Shown piece by piece: positions 1 through 12,695 of a stretch of DNA of 64,000 nucleotides. Made by a program: the position numbers and the translations under genes. Origin of the DNA: Prunus persica (lineage: Eukaryota; Streptophyta; Magnoliopsida; Rosales; Rosaceae); the NCBI RefSeq assembly GCF_000346465.2, contig NC_034009.1, positions 8,775,251 to 8,839,250 on the forward strand. The letters are read 5' to 3'. How positions within the stretch are numbered: position 1 is the stretch's first letter; each line of letters begins with the position of its first letter. The notes beneath the pieces were generated by a model. That model saw only the letters and a list, made by a program, of their open reading frames with translations. It was not told where the DNA came from and ran no database searches.

Positions 1-1334
1 GCAATGGCATTTCCCCTTCTTCTACTTAAGTTAATTCTAAATGCGGCAATTTTTTGTAAAGTGATCTAAATCTGTGAAATGTATTGATGGGAGGAGATTT
101 GTAAGTTGTAACCACGAAAATCTATCAATGCCACTATTAAATATGAAGGAACTTTATACTTATAATTTTTTTTGCCAAATGAAGAAACTATACACCTATT
201 GGCATCCATTTTTGTTCTCCAAGCCCAAGTTATTTCACTTCTAAAGAAGACTACAATGTAGCATCTTCATCTTTCCAATGGGAAATGATGGTATCGATGG
301 GCGAATCATGATTTTGTTAATTAATGGTGTCTGGAACCTGGAAGGCAAGATTCCAATGCACGTAACAACTACAAGAATTTATTTTTATTTTTTTTGCCAG
401 AACAACTACAAGATTCACTCTTATAAATTTTTTTTGTCAATGCAAGGCAGAGAAACAACGTCTGAACTGTTATAAATATTCTCTCTTCATTTCCTTTTGG
501 GGGAGTGGCTGACACTGTTAAAATTCTCGGTGACATCGTTTTGCACATCAGGAACCTATATTCTCGCTCTCTATACAACTCCGTACTCTTACTAGACTCT
601 ATCTTGTGAGAATGCGGAGGCTCCTCAGAGAGTGCGATTCGCGTTACCCTTTACAGATTTGGAGAGGCAAAGTAAGATGAGTGGCCACAGCTCTCCCATG
701 TTAACCTTCAAGATTGACGCGTATATGAGGTCCCTACTCCATAGTTTTCACTTGCAATCAAATGATGTTGTGTGGTAGTTTTCACAGCATTTGACTTGGG
801 ACTCAGTGGGAAACTTTTTCTACATAACTTCACTAGCAGTGTAGGTCCCTTGGCTACTCATTACTATTGTTTTGCCTGACTGGATGCCGTGCATGTTTAG
901 TTGCTGATTTTGATGAAATTCTCTTGGGAGAGCTTGCAAGGTAGCAGCTGGAGAAGTTCCTCTCCTATCAAATATGGCAACATTGTCTCTAACATCTCTC
1001 ATAAAAAATGTCAGAGTTTTGCTCGGCCATCGACGGACATCATCGACCATCAGCTTTCCTCAAAATGTTAAGAGGAATTAGAAACATATGATGATTAGAT
1101 TATAAGTTGGGATAGCAAATTGGTAATTCCTGCTTGCACAGGTTTATAGTTTGTTTCCTTGTTTGGTATGCAGAAAGTCCACTTCAGTAACTTCCAAAGA
1201 AACCAAGCATTCAGACTTCATAAAAAGGCAAAATAGCATTAAATCTTACATCGACGGTATCACTTATTTTGCTGCCAAAAATTCACCCAATACAACAAAC
1301 TGGAACCTCAGAAAGAAAACTGAAAACCTTGACA
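1..1334. other. intergenic DNA, no gene recognised
   Basis: This is the region downstream (3') of the minus-strand LYR gene. It is AT-rich and has only short open frames. The longest plausible one (820-1050, minus, 76 codons) has no motif I recognise and no splice context linking it to a neighbour. I see no repeat with clear ends here. Confidence 0.5.
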
Positions 1335-2287
1335 TCAAGAGCTGCTGAATTTACGACCAGACAGCCTCTCGGACTCGAATAGTATATGATTTATAAGTCC
1401 CCTTGCGGCACTGAGAACCAAGGAAGACAGATTAAAATTTTGAATTACAAAGATTCCATCAAGAAACTTGAATAAGAAATGCATTGTATGCAAGTCTTTG
1501 TGCGCATTATTTGAAGAACTGGTCATCAATTAGCTTTCAAATCAACCCATGAAGCATGATATACAAAAAAGTCGAAAATGAGAGTTGAGAAAACAATCAA
1601 ATATACTTACTCATCCTTCAACTTTTGAATCTTCTCTGGATCTGTCTCAAGCATATGTTTCTTGAACTGCTGCCGCACCATATCAACCACAAGTTCCGTA
1701 TTGTGTTGCTGCATCATTAACAAAACAAGAACCCAAATTCAATTTCAACAAGTTTGGATAGATTTTGTTAGAGTGTACATTTATGTTGCATTTGATTGAT
1801 CAATTTCCTAAAATCAGGGAAGATGCATTTCCTTAAAAAATCTGGGACAATTGCTTCTTAAGAACTGATTAAAATCTCATTGAGAAACAACAACTAACAC
1901 ATTTTTCACTAAGAAAAAGATGTGCGTGGGTGTGTGTGAGAGAGAACTTTGCATACCCGATGACCAACATATTTAGCTCTTCGAAGACACTCGCGGTAAA
2001 GCTACAACGACAAACGATCATTTAAGCTCAAAAAATGGCAAGCAAAATGATTAAATTTTTGGATATAAACAGTGAGGAAATCAAGACTTTTCCGATACTA
2101 ACTCTGATCACATTATTCGCGAGCTCAGGAGGCAATGCGGTTTGCAGAGACGGCATGTTCTTATTTTTCCTGTACAAAAATCCCAATCACAATCAACACA
2201 GTCAAATATTATGGATTTATAATCGGCACGCAATGCAGTAATTCACAGAGGCAAACTGTCGAACACCTTGCGGGCAACTTCAAGCAT
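1335..2287 (-). CDS. LYR-motif (Complex1_LYR-like) small protein, four exons
   Basis: Four minus-strand exons join in frame: 2267-2287, 1957-2001, 1611-1708 and 1335-1410 (stop 1335-1337). They give about 79 residues. Exon 2 encodes LYRECLRRAKYVGHR, which holds the Leu-Tyr-Arg signature and the basic stretch of the LYR superfamily. Exon 3 continues with QHNTELVVDMVRQQFKKHM and a short conserved linker, and exon 4 ends with a helix reading AARGLINHILFESERLSG. LYR proteins are small three-helix factors, mostly mitochondrial, that bind acyl-carrier protein and help assemble respiratory complexes or Fe-S enzymes. The individual target of this subfamily is not evident. Exons 2-4 have clean GT-AG borders. 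The seven-codon first exon (MLEVARK) uses a weaker donor, GTGTTC, and is the least certain part. A 10-codon upstream ORF overlaps the chosen start. Confidence 0.78.
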
Positions 2288-2312
2288 GCCGCGATGAAAC
2301 AATGAAATGCAT
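2280..2312 (-). promoter_or_regulatory. upstream ORF overlapping the LYR-gene start
   Basis: On the minus strand, an ATG at 2310-2312 opens a 10-codon frame. It ends at a TGA (2280-2282) that lies inside codons 2-3 of the main ORF. If the main start at 2287 is right, ribosomes starting here must re-initiate backwards or scan past. This is a possible translational brake. It is seen in the sequence only and depends on the first-exon model. Confidence 0.35.
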
Positions 2313-2519
2313 AGATCGATATCAGGAAGAGGTAAGAATCGAAATCGGTGGAAGCGGCAGAGACAGAATGTGTTTGTTACCTGCGACTGTGCGAGAGTGA
2401 GTCGGTGACTTAGAGCCCAACGGCAAAACTCAATTCGACTGCTGCAGCGGAAATGGTTTGACTATTTGCGTCGTTGGGTCGGGCTAATACAAGGTTATCT
2501 CAATACATACGACATGTCG

Positions 2520-2690
2520 TACAGCAGTCATTCTTTTTTCTTTTTTTTTTAACAAGCAATAATCTAAAGTACTGAGAGAGAGAATCTCTCACACGCACTA
2601 TCAAGGTATCATGGGGGTTTGAACCTGGGACTATTGGTATGCAAGTCAATTCCACTCGGCTAAACCCTCTTGGCCAATCATGCATTTTAT
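2520..2690 (-). repeat. tRNA-derived SINE
   Basis: On the minus strand the element starts with a tRNA-like head. An A-box-like stretch, TTTAGCCGAGTGG, is followed about 35 nt later by a B-box-like GGTTCAAACCC. Next comes a tRNA-unrelated body with a GTGTGAGAGA segment and an A-rich tail near 2530-2550. The head is too degenerate to fold as a working tRNA, and the tail marks a retroposon. It lies just upstream of the LYR gene's probable leader (2381-2455), in the gap before the polygalacturonase. Confidence 0.65.
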
Positions 2691-3405
2691 TCTTCTTTTT
2701 TTTTGCTTTTAATGTTTTTTTTCCAAATATCATCCATTTTCAGTTGAGCCTTTAGTTTTCTTTTTGGCTTAAATCAAGACTTCAATTTGAGAATTTAATT
2801 TTTGGGAACATTTGAATTTTGGACTATCGATTACGTAAGTTCTTATTTGAATGTGTGATCTAGATTTTACAGTATAATAATACAATATTATAAGTCTGAC
2901 AAAATAACATCACCCACCATTTATCTATCCAATTACATCACTTGAGCTAAAACTTACGGGCAAATTTGATCCGGTTGGATGCTTGTGGAACATGTTTTGT
3001 TGATATTTTTCACACATGATGCTAATGGACAAGGCTAGAACCCAAAGGTTGGGTTGATTAAACGTACACCCTTCACATTACTATAAAACAGAAAGCATCC
3101 ATTGAATAGTTACACATAGGTGGTCATGAAATTCTTAACTGTTACTAAAAATACATTATCCATATAATGCCAATACATGTAAGCACTCAATCTCATTACA
3201 ATATTTGTAGGGCCAAAAAAGAAGACCCAAATGGTAAATCACATCATCACACAATAAGGGGGAAAGCCCAAATAGGGATGGGAGCCTAAGTAGTAAATTT
3301 CAAGACCCATATCAGATAAATGGCTCTTGGGCTCTATACAGTAAAACAGTAAATTTTACTATAAATATAGAAATAACCCAACCCAAAAGTAAATTAAATT
3401 TTACC
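2691..3405. other. intergenic, 3' flank of the polygalacturonase
   Basis: AT-rich DNA with no open frame of note. It should contain the polygalacturonase 3'-UTR and polyadenylation region on the minus strand. I see no repeat with definable ends. Confidence 0.4.
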
Positions 3406-5963
3406 CTAGCAAGTATACTGGGACACCTCAGCCACACTCTCAGGCTCTCCATCCCGCAAGCAATCAATTGGAGGTATAGTGGCTGTTTCTTGAGTCCCAT
3501 AAGCATTCCAACAAAATGGATCATCCATCAACTCTCCTTCATGTGGGTAAAGCTCAACTTCCGAGAGTGTGATGTTTGTACAAGCCACCGTGTCACTGCA
3601 AGCAAAGTGAATTGGAGGCCTCCTCACATCATATGTGCCCTTTATGTTTCTATATGTCAAGTCTGTGACATAAACTGCCGAAGTTTCGTTTCGACAGGCC
3701 TTTGATAGGCAGTAATATTGGTCTACTAGTAGGCAATTCATCACATTCTCCATTTGAATGTTCTCAAATACTATGGCGGATACGCAGCCCGTCCCGCCTT
3801 GCCATGTCTTGATTCTGACTCCATTATCGGATTCCCTTATGATAGTGTCACGCACTGTTATGTTGGAAACACATGCTTGGGAATTGTGCACACCAAGACT
3901 CCCAATGCTGCAAAAAATGGAATGTGATTAATGGTCATTTAGGAAGCATTTGAAAACTAATTGAAACCGGGTAATACTAGCTAGAGTGACCACATTAATT
4001 GATCATCTTGTACATAGTAAATAGGATTTATTTCGTTCGTCGCATAATGTAATTTGAAAATGTGATCTCTTTAACATTACTCGTTGAAAAAGCTGTTTTT
4101 CTATTTTAACTATGTGGAACTTAGAAAAAGTTTTTCATGTAGTACTTGTTTTAAAAAGGTAAAGTTAAAGCCAATCCAGTTGTTAGAGTGATTACCAAAT
4201 AATAAGCAACCTTTTTGCCGAAGAAGTTAAGAAGGCAACTTTTGGACTCAAAACGGATGGTAATTGGCAGGTGGCAACGAAAGAGAGAAATTTATTGAGA
4301 GAGTATATTATACCTAATCCCGTGACTTGGCCCACAAGTGACACCTCTTATATCAACATTGGCACATCCAGTTCCTATTGAAATGCAATCATCACCTGTT
4401 TAAATCATGCCAATTTATTAATTAATTATATATAATTAACACATAATAATACAAAAGGTAAATTTTAAATATAAAAAAACATTTTCCATTTTCTTACCAT
4501 TGCTAATCATAGAGTCATATATGCCAACAGATTTTGTGTTCTCTATGTGGATCCCATCTGTGTTGGGGCTAAGCTTTGGTGAGGAAATGGACAGCTTCTC
4601 AATCTGTACACCTTCACAGCCATCAAACTTCATGTGGAACTGAGGACTGTTTTGGATTCTTAACCCCTTAACCACCAAATTGTTGCTCATGAAGAATCTA
4701 ATTAACTGAACAATTCCAAAAAAAAAAAAAAACAAGAAGAACAAGTTACCATTTGATTTTACAACACATTTATAACTGCTGCTTGAATTTGACTGTGGAT
4801 AATTTCACTTACAGCAGGGCTGTCACATTGTCCTGGCAATGTGGATCCATTAGGACCCTGAAGTAGTAATAAGATCAGAGTTAATATTGGCATTTAAAAA
4901 CCAAAAAGTTTACATGAAAAATAAAATTAAAAGAAAGGAAAAGAAAAGGTAGGACCAGCTGCTTGGTGAATTAAATTACCCTGTGAGGCTTGCATGGGAG
5001 ATCCCACCACTTTTGGCCATTGCCTTCAATGGTTCCACTCCCAGTGAAAGTCATTTTGTCAAGCCTGTAAAACACAAGCCACTGTTTTTGGCTGTCTCCT
5101 TTAGGCCAAGTCTGAGGCCCCTCTGGCGGCATCAGAATCCCATCTACCTGTTTCACATTCGAACCTCGGTTACCAATTTTAGAAAATTAATTAATGAACC
5201 AAATTTCACAGAAATGTAGTTTTAAGAGTTCGGATCCTTTCCTGCTGTTTTTTTTTTTCAGACACAAGCGATATTAAAGGGGGTGATTCGAAAAGGACCT
5301 CTCAAATATAGAAGTAACTGCTATTAACCACTTTACTGGTGTTTTTTGTGTTGATAATTGCACTTGTATCTAAACCTGAGACGTTTTACTCCAAACCCAA
5401 AATGGGGTCTTTTCGTTTTCAATTATTTTGATTAATGCAACAACTGTCATTGACAGCTAGATGAACTCATTTTAGAACACAAGACATTTGTGTAAAAGAA
5501 AAATGAAAAAAATAAAATAAAATCTTACTTGGAATACCAGTCCAGGCTGGCAAGGACCTGAGAAGATGGTTGAAGTAATTTTGAAGCTGTAATCTGCAGG
5601 AGCGAAAACCACACCAGATTCTACAGCACAGGCTTCTTTCCAAGCCGCTCTAAATGCAGCAGTGTCATCAGCAGAGCCATCACCAACTGCCCCATAATTC
5701 ATGACATTGAACACACAATCTGAAGAACCAGAAGAATTATTTCCAGGGTCCTCAGGGTAAGGGTCTGAGGGCACATTTGGAAGAGGAGGAGGGCTGAGGC
5801 TTGGGGTTGAAGGAGCAACTGGCTCTCCAGCGTCAGGGGAAGGAGCAGGGGAGCTTTTGTTCCTCTTGTGGAAATGATATCTTCCTTCCACGTTGCTTGA
5901 GTTTTGGAAGATCATTAGACTCAATGCGATCCATAGGACCATAAACCAGTGAATTGGCTCCAT
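3406..5963 (-). CDS. polygalacturonase (GH28), At1g48100-like clade
   Basis: Six minus-strand exons (5529-5963, 4980-5147, 4813-4857, 4498-4705, 4314-4395, 3406-3907) sum to 1440 nt, giving 479 residues. All borders are GT-AG and all phases agree. The product hydrolyses alpha-1,4-galacturonan in pectin and should act in the cell wall. It begins with a hydrophobic signal peptide ([19 protein letters not shown]), then a Pro/Ser-rich spacer (about residues 35-75) typical of this clade. The GH28 beta-helix follows. The catalytic motifs are present in order: [30 protein letters not shown] and the RIKTW box. The C-terminal end is Cys-rich. No break or missing residue is seen. Whether it cuts in endo or exo fashion cannot be told. 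Its minus-strand TATA-like box is at 6072-6078. Confidence 0.95.
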
Positions 5964-6069
5964 GCCTTTGCTCTGAGAAAATTACCAAAAAGCACTTTTA
6001 AGAAAAGCTAGCAAATGAGATAGAAGAAGAAAGTGGCCTGGCATTGAGGACCAGTTGAAAGACTGGCTC

Positions 6070-6080
6070 TAATTTATACT
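6070..6080 (-). promoter_or_regulatory. TATA-like box of the polygalacturonase gene
   Basis: On the minus strand the sequence reads GAGTATAAATTAG about 110 nt upstream of the polygalacturonase ATG. That spacing suits a core promoter with a leader of roughly 80 nt. It rests on motif and spacing only. Confidence 0.45.
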
Positions 6081-6176
6081 CAAAATTATAAGTTTCCACA
6101 GTGAATTGTTTTCATGCATGTATATATAAAGTCCTATACGTGTCAACTTCAGGCTGAATGAAAAAAGAAAAAATAT

Positions 6177-6177
<1 letters not shown>

Positions 6178-6208
<31 letters not shown>
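6178..6208. repeat. (TA)n microsatellite
   Basis: An uninterrupted run of TA dinucleotides preceded by an ATACATACAT segment, upstream of the polygalacturonase promoter. Confidence 0.85.
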
Positions 6209-6989
6209 CGTGGTGTCTAGGAAACTGGTTGGAGGCTTTTATGGGGATTTTGGAATTTGGTCTTCTGTTGCAATCTTGTGGACTGTTACTCTTTGTTCTC
6301 TAGCAGATTTATTTATAATGATCTCTTACCTTTTTTTTTCTCTGATGCTATATATTTCGTTTGGTTTTGGTTCTGCGCCATGTGGTCCTGCAGGGATTCT
6401 AGTTTCGTCTCCATTTTTTTGTTTTCTTGGCAGTTGATGTTTTCTTAGACACCAAACACAAACACATGGCACGTTCTGAGATGAGCTTGGGAGGAACTTT
6501 GCTTTTGCAGTTCTGAGCTTGTGAACTGCTCTGAGGCTCAAGTTTCCTGAATCAGTGTGCTGCAGCAACCATATTTTTGTTTTCATTTATAGATTTTATA
6601 CAAAAACTTTTTTTTTTCTGTTAACTTGCAGTGCTCTGTGTAAACATAAGCAATTTCTGCTGGCAGGGTTTCTTGGATTGGTGGTAAGCAACTCAGGAAA
6701 GATAATTTTTGAACCCTAAAAGACATAATCAATTATATTTTTGTTCTGTTGGACTGTTATGCTAAATATTTTTACTGGTTGCCAAAAAATTCACTGTCCA
6801 CTAAGCTTTTGGCATCATATTTCACTGACAGTAAGTAAATTTTGTGACATTTATATATGAAGCAAAGATGCAAGAGCATGTATGATATATCCATAGTATA
6901 TGAATGCAATATGCAACCACTCAAGTCAGATATAGTCACGAAGAAACGGAAAAATAAATAGAAATAGAAATAGAAACTATTCATTTTGA

Positions 6990-7135
6990 CAAAATAGATA
7001 ACTTCAAGCCAACGGGGTATAGTTATTGGTCTCAAGTTCGAACCTTCATGATATCCGTGGAGTATGTGTGTAAGAAATTCTTCTTTCTTGTAGTTTAAAC
7101 TATTACTTGTACTAAAAACAAAAGAGTAAACTCCA
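6990..7135 (+). repeat. possible SINE fragment
   Basis: The plus strand has a tRNA-like pair: GCCAACGGGGTATAGTTATT and then GGTCTCAAGTTCGAACC, which resembles an RNA polymerase III B box. A GTATGTGTGTAAGAAATTC body follows. The A box is poor and neither a tail nor a target duplication is clear, so this may be a decayed fragment. Confidence 0.35.
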
Positions 7136-7359
7136 ACATTTATGTACAAAAGAGTAAACTCCAACATTTATGTACGTGGGTGGGATGTGTCCATTCAACT
7201 TGATACATTATTGTGTGAGTTATATTACATGGAAAAATGGGACCTACAAATTTTAACATTAAGATTTAGTTGTATATACTTCAATTTGCTAAACGGAAGT
7301 ACAAAAATAGTTCACTACCTGAACAAACATATATATGTACACAAATATGTTTGTATATA

Positions 7360-7736
7360 TATATAGTCTTTTTTTATTGAGGGACACCCTTTAGGTTTTT
7401 ATGAATTTTTTTTCAACAATCTAAATTTTTTATTTTTTAAATATACATTCATAGATAATCCTTGTAAAAAAATTAGACAAATTGAAACCGTTTTGATATC
7501 CAATTGTATCCTACAAAATCAATTAATACAATGCTTCGAGAAAGTACTAAAATTTCAATAATTCAATTGAGTGGTCAAATGATATCAGATTCAAGTGATT
7601 TTTTGTAAAAATGATCTTTAAATAAATATCTATAAAATATACGATTTGGATGAGTGAAATACAATACGGAGTGGGTTCTACAAAGGTGTCCCTCAAATAA
7701 GCTTATTTGAAGAATCCCTCAATAAAAGCTATATAT
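7360..7736. mobile_element. MITE with terminal inverted repeats (GAGGGACACC type)
   Basis: The left end reads CTTTTTTTATTGAGGGACAC. The right end, reverse-complemented, reads CTTTTATTGAGGGA, and about 25 nt further inside it again shows TTATTTGAGGGACACC. The body is AT-rich with no coding capacity, as expected for a MITE. The flanks are TA repeats, so the target duplication and exact ends cannot be fixed. Confidence 0.5.
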
Positions 7737-10150
7737 ACCTTAAGCAGATATGTAGAACTATAACCTTCTATTAATGCATATATTTTTCTCTGCTTTTCAA
7801 CAAAAAATACGTTTCATATCAGACTCTCTTTAATTACTCTAGTTAATTAACCACATCATTAAATAACTAATCAATAATCAAATTCTGTTTGAAATGCTTT
7901 GTTCTGTCATCTCAGGGAATTTTACAAGTAAATGTCATGTCATAAATATTCAGTACAGTATTCATGTGACATAGAGATCAGAAGAGAGAGCGATTTTTGT
8001 AAGGTTTTTTGGAATGTAGGGATGAGATGAGAGAATAAAATATAGCTGCAAGAGGAAAGGATTGAGAGGAGATTGGGTGAATGTGGTTTTGATGTAAAAG
8101 CAATAAGTCTCTCGTGACTCTTGATTGTTGTTTTGCTCTTTTTGTGGTTGTGGCCATCGAAGTAGGAAAGCATGTAGTAGGTTCCCGACAACAATGTTAA
8201 AACCATTCACGGGTCCATTCAAACCCTCCCTGTGATCTAGATAGTTCTGATCCATAAACCCTAACGTCCAAACCAACTTCTATGCCTCAAGTGACCTTAC
8301 TTAAACCGCAATAAGCATGCTACTTATCGGTAATCATATTCCATACAATTTAACATACTATCTTAAAGAAAATTTCACTAAATCAAACATGTTTAACAAT
8401 CTCACAAGATAATATATCGGATGATTAGAAATAGATTTTTGAACTATCACATTACAACAAACAACAAGTATTCACCTGATTGCTTGCAGTGCTTGATTCT
8501 TCGTCTGATGCTTGATTACGCTTCTCCCTCGCACCATGCAAATTATGAAATTAAGCCAATGAGGTTTCTTGTAACATAACGTAAGGTGGTGCTACCTAAT
8601 TAGACTGCATTGCAAGTGTATGACTTAGCTTGTAAAAATGCAAGTGTGGAGGTCGCTTTTATAGAGGTTAGATTTTGTAGTGGAAATTTGGAAGCATGGG
8701 AATGCGTACGTGCATAATAAGGCGCATGTGTTTGTCTTAGTCTTTCACGTGCCAACTCTCACGGGTGAGCTCAAAGCTAATGAGAGGCTTTGTGACAAAA
8801 ATTTGTGCCGCACTTTCTGAAATTGTGTGATTGGGCTGATCTGTGGTTTTCAGCTATGACACGTACGACTGTCGATTTTGCACTCGCCTCACGCTGTTGG
8901 TCGACAAACCACATGGGCATGCCCACGTGTCACGCTGTTGTAGGTTGGAAGCTTGTGGGACATACCAAACCACTCGATGGAAGTGTGAAAAGAAAAGGGT
9001 TTTGTATCAAAGTTCCAAAAACAAAATTTCACATGCAGCTATAAGTCGATTTTGCTGAAGCTCAATACATGAATGGAAGCAACCAGAGCGCAGCACGTGG
9101 CAGCTGGGAATTCACGGGATAGTGTTTCTGTGTGTCACGGGTGAGGGAAGGATTAAGCTTTTTAATTCGGTTATTAGTTTAATTCAGTTTGGTTTAAAAT
9201 GCTTAGTAGATGTGTTAGTGTGGATCCAAAGCATAAAACAGAAGTTGCCGCTTTACAGAAAAGCATAAACAAGAGTTGGGTATCATTGTCGCAATCACAT
9301 TCACACCTAGAAAGATTTGGTACTTTTTAATTTTTATAATATTTTATGGGCCATAAATTAAACGTACTTTTGTCGTATACTTTTGTAATGATTGATATAT
9401 TTAAGAGGAGAAACCTGAAATCATTCTTATGGGTATTTTATTTTGTTAATTATGTTGATGGAACTGTCAATCTGAATAATAAATTACAATGAAAAATAAC
9501 GTATCACAATTATCACTCATATTGATTATCATATTGAAGATTATTCATCGTATTTTTCTGTGTAACTTTTCTTCTTGTTCTTCCCTTGTTGATTGAAGAA
9601 CCTCGTCTTAACAATAAAAAAATGCACCCCAAATGCATTTCCCTACATGGACAAAATTAACTCTTAATTAACTAAGCTAAACAAGCATGCATTGCCACTC
9701 TAGCTCTGGCTGGGTTGCGCTTGCGATGCTATATTCTATAATTTCATTGGAATAATATGCTTTGTAGGCAGATCTGTCTTTTTTCACTTGCAACATACAT
9801 AATGAGGTTAGTCACACAGCTGGTAAACGTATCTAGAGCTGGCAATCACGGATTGGGCTCTCTCTCCCTCGCACCCTTTTTAAAATTATTTTATAGATAT
9901 ATGTTTTATATTTCTAAGATGAATAAAATACAAGAGAGAAGCCCCAAGGGACGGACCCAGGTTTTATATTTTTAATATATGTTTTATATTTTGATGGTCA
10001 AACTAACAAAATTTGACAGAACGACTCAATTGGAATGGATACGAAAGTTGGATGATCTCATTGCTTAAAAAAAATTTAAAGTTACGTGACTCAATTGAAA
10101 CTTGGAGTAAAATTTAGGGGCCTCTACAGTTAAAAACTCTTTCAGAAAAT

Positions 10151-10300
10151 TAAGAATTCTATAGTCATGACCTTATATGTGGCCTTTAGGTGAGGTCCTA
10201 TTTCTTAACTGTTGGATTAAATTAGTTAGTTTGATCCAACGGTTAAGAGATAGGATCTCATCTAAAGGTCGTAGATAAGGTCCTCACTATAGAATGACTA
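10151..10300. mobile_element. foldback MITE, about 150 bp
   Basis: The two halves are near inverted copies. The left half runs ATTCTATAGT...GACCTTAT...GGCCTTTAGGTGAGGTCCTA...TTAACTGTTGGAT. The right half is its reverse complement with scattered mismatches, and only about 15 nt separate the arms. The flanks TTCAGAAAAT (10141-10150) and TTTAGAAAAT (10301-10310) look like a 10-bp target duplication with one mismatch, which would fit a Mutator-type element. Confidence 0.6.
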
Positions 10301-12108
10301 TTTAGAAAATACATTTTAGCTGGGTACAACTACAAGGCCCATATTTTGGGTACAATTAGAAGGCCCATGTTTTGTCCTGCCCATTTAAGTCTTGATGGGC
10401 CATAACGACAATTTGTGTTGGCTCAATGAGTCATGAGCCACCCACAAGTATAGCAATGCCAATTGCGATGATTTCCAACTCCAGCATCCAGGAAATGGGC
10501 CGCTAAAACCGGACCAATTGGCGCTTGGGTAGCGAGCTTGGTGGCCTCGTGATTACACGTGTCAAATAGCAAACCCTTCTCTGTTATGTGGATTATGACT
10601 TTCGTTTTTCGACCACTATGGATATTCGGCATTATTATTTTAATTTCTAGGACAAGGAATGAGCTATAAATTAATTGGACCGACTGAGAGCACTTTTATT
10701 TCATTGTGACATGACAAAGGGTAATGACAAATACTATTTATGTGAATAGTGATTGTACTATTAATTTTTTGATGTATTCATTTTTACTTATTGTCATGAC
10801 AATTTAAAGGTAACTACTATTTACATGAGATACGATGAGAGAAATTTGTATAGATTTTAGTGTGAAAAGTGAATGACATGGCTAGATATTTATAGAAATT
10901 TTTTTTTGAATTTTTTGGTATTTAAATTGGTCGCTAACGTCAACCTGCCCATGAAACAACTGAGGCAAATCTTACCTAGGTTTATAGATCCAGTTTTTAC
11001 CATAGCAACTTTTCTTATAGAGTTGTTTTTGAAAGCAAAAAGAGGATGGATGAAAGTGATCTCATAGTCATAATCATAATCATAATCATGCATCCATGGC
11101 TCAAGTTAAGACACAAGACAATACTTACTCTTCCACGTAACTGCAATAAAATCATTATAGGCTAATTTCTTTTGTTTTTTTTGTAAAAGACATTAAATAA
11201 ACTCATATATGTATATATGTGGCCCATACTTATATGTACGACTTTGTCTTTTGACATTATTTTGAGGCCGTGTATTGTGGGTTTGCCTGTTCAGATTGGT
11301 AAATGGATCTCTTTTATTTAACGTGTGGAACCCATGGTAAATAACTGTATATCTTTTACAGTCAAGAGAAGGAAAGGATAAAATAAAATAAAACTGTATA
11401 TGTGGACAAAAAGTTGGACAAAATGTACATACAAGTTTCTTTCAAAAGCTACCAAAAGCCAATGTATATCTATAAAAATAGGTGGTCAAGGGTTGGATTT
11501 AGTTAAATTTTAATTAAAAATAAAACTGTCAGTCGAAAATCAATAGGGAGAAGCATGGATTTTTCATGGCCTATAATCACTTTTGGAACAGCTAAACTAA
11601 AAACTAGTTGGTTTGTAAATAATTATTTGAATTGTTCTACAATGTTATAAGTTACAAATTACTTTATGGGAAATTTCAAGTCATGGGACATTATTTAACT
11701 TCATTCACTATGGTTCGTATTTTGTGTTGCCTCACATTTAAGAGGAACAATAACACATTCTATTGAAAATAATAATAGTTTTCCTCAATGATAGGAATAT
11801 AGTTTGAAGAATTAGAGTCCAAAAATTCAAAATTGAGAATAGTAAAATTTTATTTCAAAACATACCTTGATCAGTCATGAAGCTTGTCCTAGAATGAAAA
11901 TTTGATACAAAGAGACTTTAGCTCCATAACACAAGAAATATATTTACTCACCACTTTAACCAAAAGTGCCTTCACAATCCTTCTCAACACTTGACATGTG
12001 TCTACTAGAATAATCATAGTTAACTCTTTACTTTGTATTTGATGGACCATAGTTTTGCACATAGACACGTGTCAAGTATTGAGAATGATAATAAAAGGTA
12101 CACCTTAA

Positions 12109-12566
12109 CAGTGGCGGAGGGAGCTAAGGGCCAAGGTGAGCATGTGTCCCCTTTCAAATGTTCTTTGAGGCAATGGTCTTATAATCTTATTAATACAATC
12201 ATACTTTTTAAATCAAATTTTAAAGTGTCTCTTCTTTTCTTTATATTTTTCTTCTTTTCCGTTCTCACAATCATTGCTACCCTTTTCAAATTTCTCATTA
12301 TCGTACTTTGACTCTAGCTTTTGTAGTGATAAATTATTGTCCGAATTTTCTTAGTGTGTATCTTTAATAAAGTACATTGCATTTGATTTTTTGTTAGAAT
12401 CGGTGATGAGTAGATAGTTCATGTAACATGTAAATTAATGGAGTATATAAATTAAAATCAGGAATTTTGTATCGAGTGAAAAATTAGTTTGATTGTTACC
12501 CTAAACAAAAATATATTTCAACACATAAAGTGCCCCCTCTGTGCAAATTTTTTGACTCCACCACTG
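12109..12566. mobile_element. non-autonomous hAT MITE, 458 bp
   Basis: It begins CAGTGGCGGAG and ends with the inverse, CTCCACCACTG (reverse complement CAGTGGTGGAG). The direct flanks CACCTTAA (12101-12108) and CACCTTAG (12567-12574) form an 8-bp target duplication with one mismatch. The CAGNGGCGGAG terminus plus an 8-bp duplication is characteristic of plant hAT elements such as the Petunia dTph1 group. There is no transposase ORF. A diverged relative lies at about 49001-49399. Confidence 0.8.
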
Positions 12567-12695
12567 CACCTTAGGTTAAATTGGTGAGCAAAAATGCATA
12601 TTAAGATTTCACATAACTCATTAATAAATCATAACTACATTTATTCACTTATCTTCAAATTATTTCCAAAATGGGAATTAACAAAAAGACAAAAT

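Noticed and set aside
820..1050. 76-codon minus-strand open frame
   Set aside because: No recognisable motif, no splice continuation and no plausible promoter context.
2620..2690. tRNA gene on the minus strand
   Set aside because: A and B boxes are present, but the arms do not pair as a cloverleaf and an A-rich tail follows, so it is better explained as a SINE.
7962..8276. 104-codon minus-strand frame
   Set aside because: Low-complexity C-terminal half, no family motif and an AT-rich intergenic setting.
8805..9058. Two overlapping plus-strand frames of 71-79 codons
   Set aside because: Overlapping frames with no motif. The region looks like promoter-type DNA with ACGT motifs instead.
10423..10632. 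69-codon minus-strand frame
   Set aside because: No homology recognised and no start or splice support.
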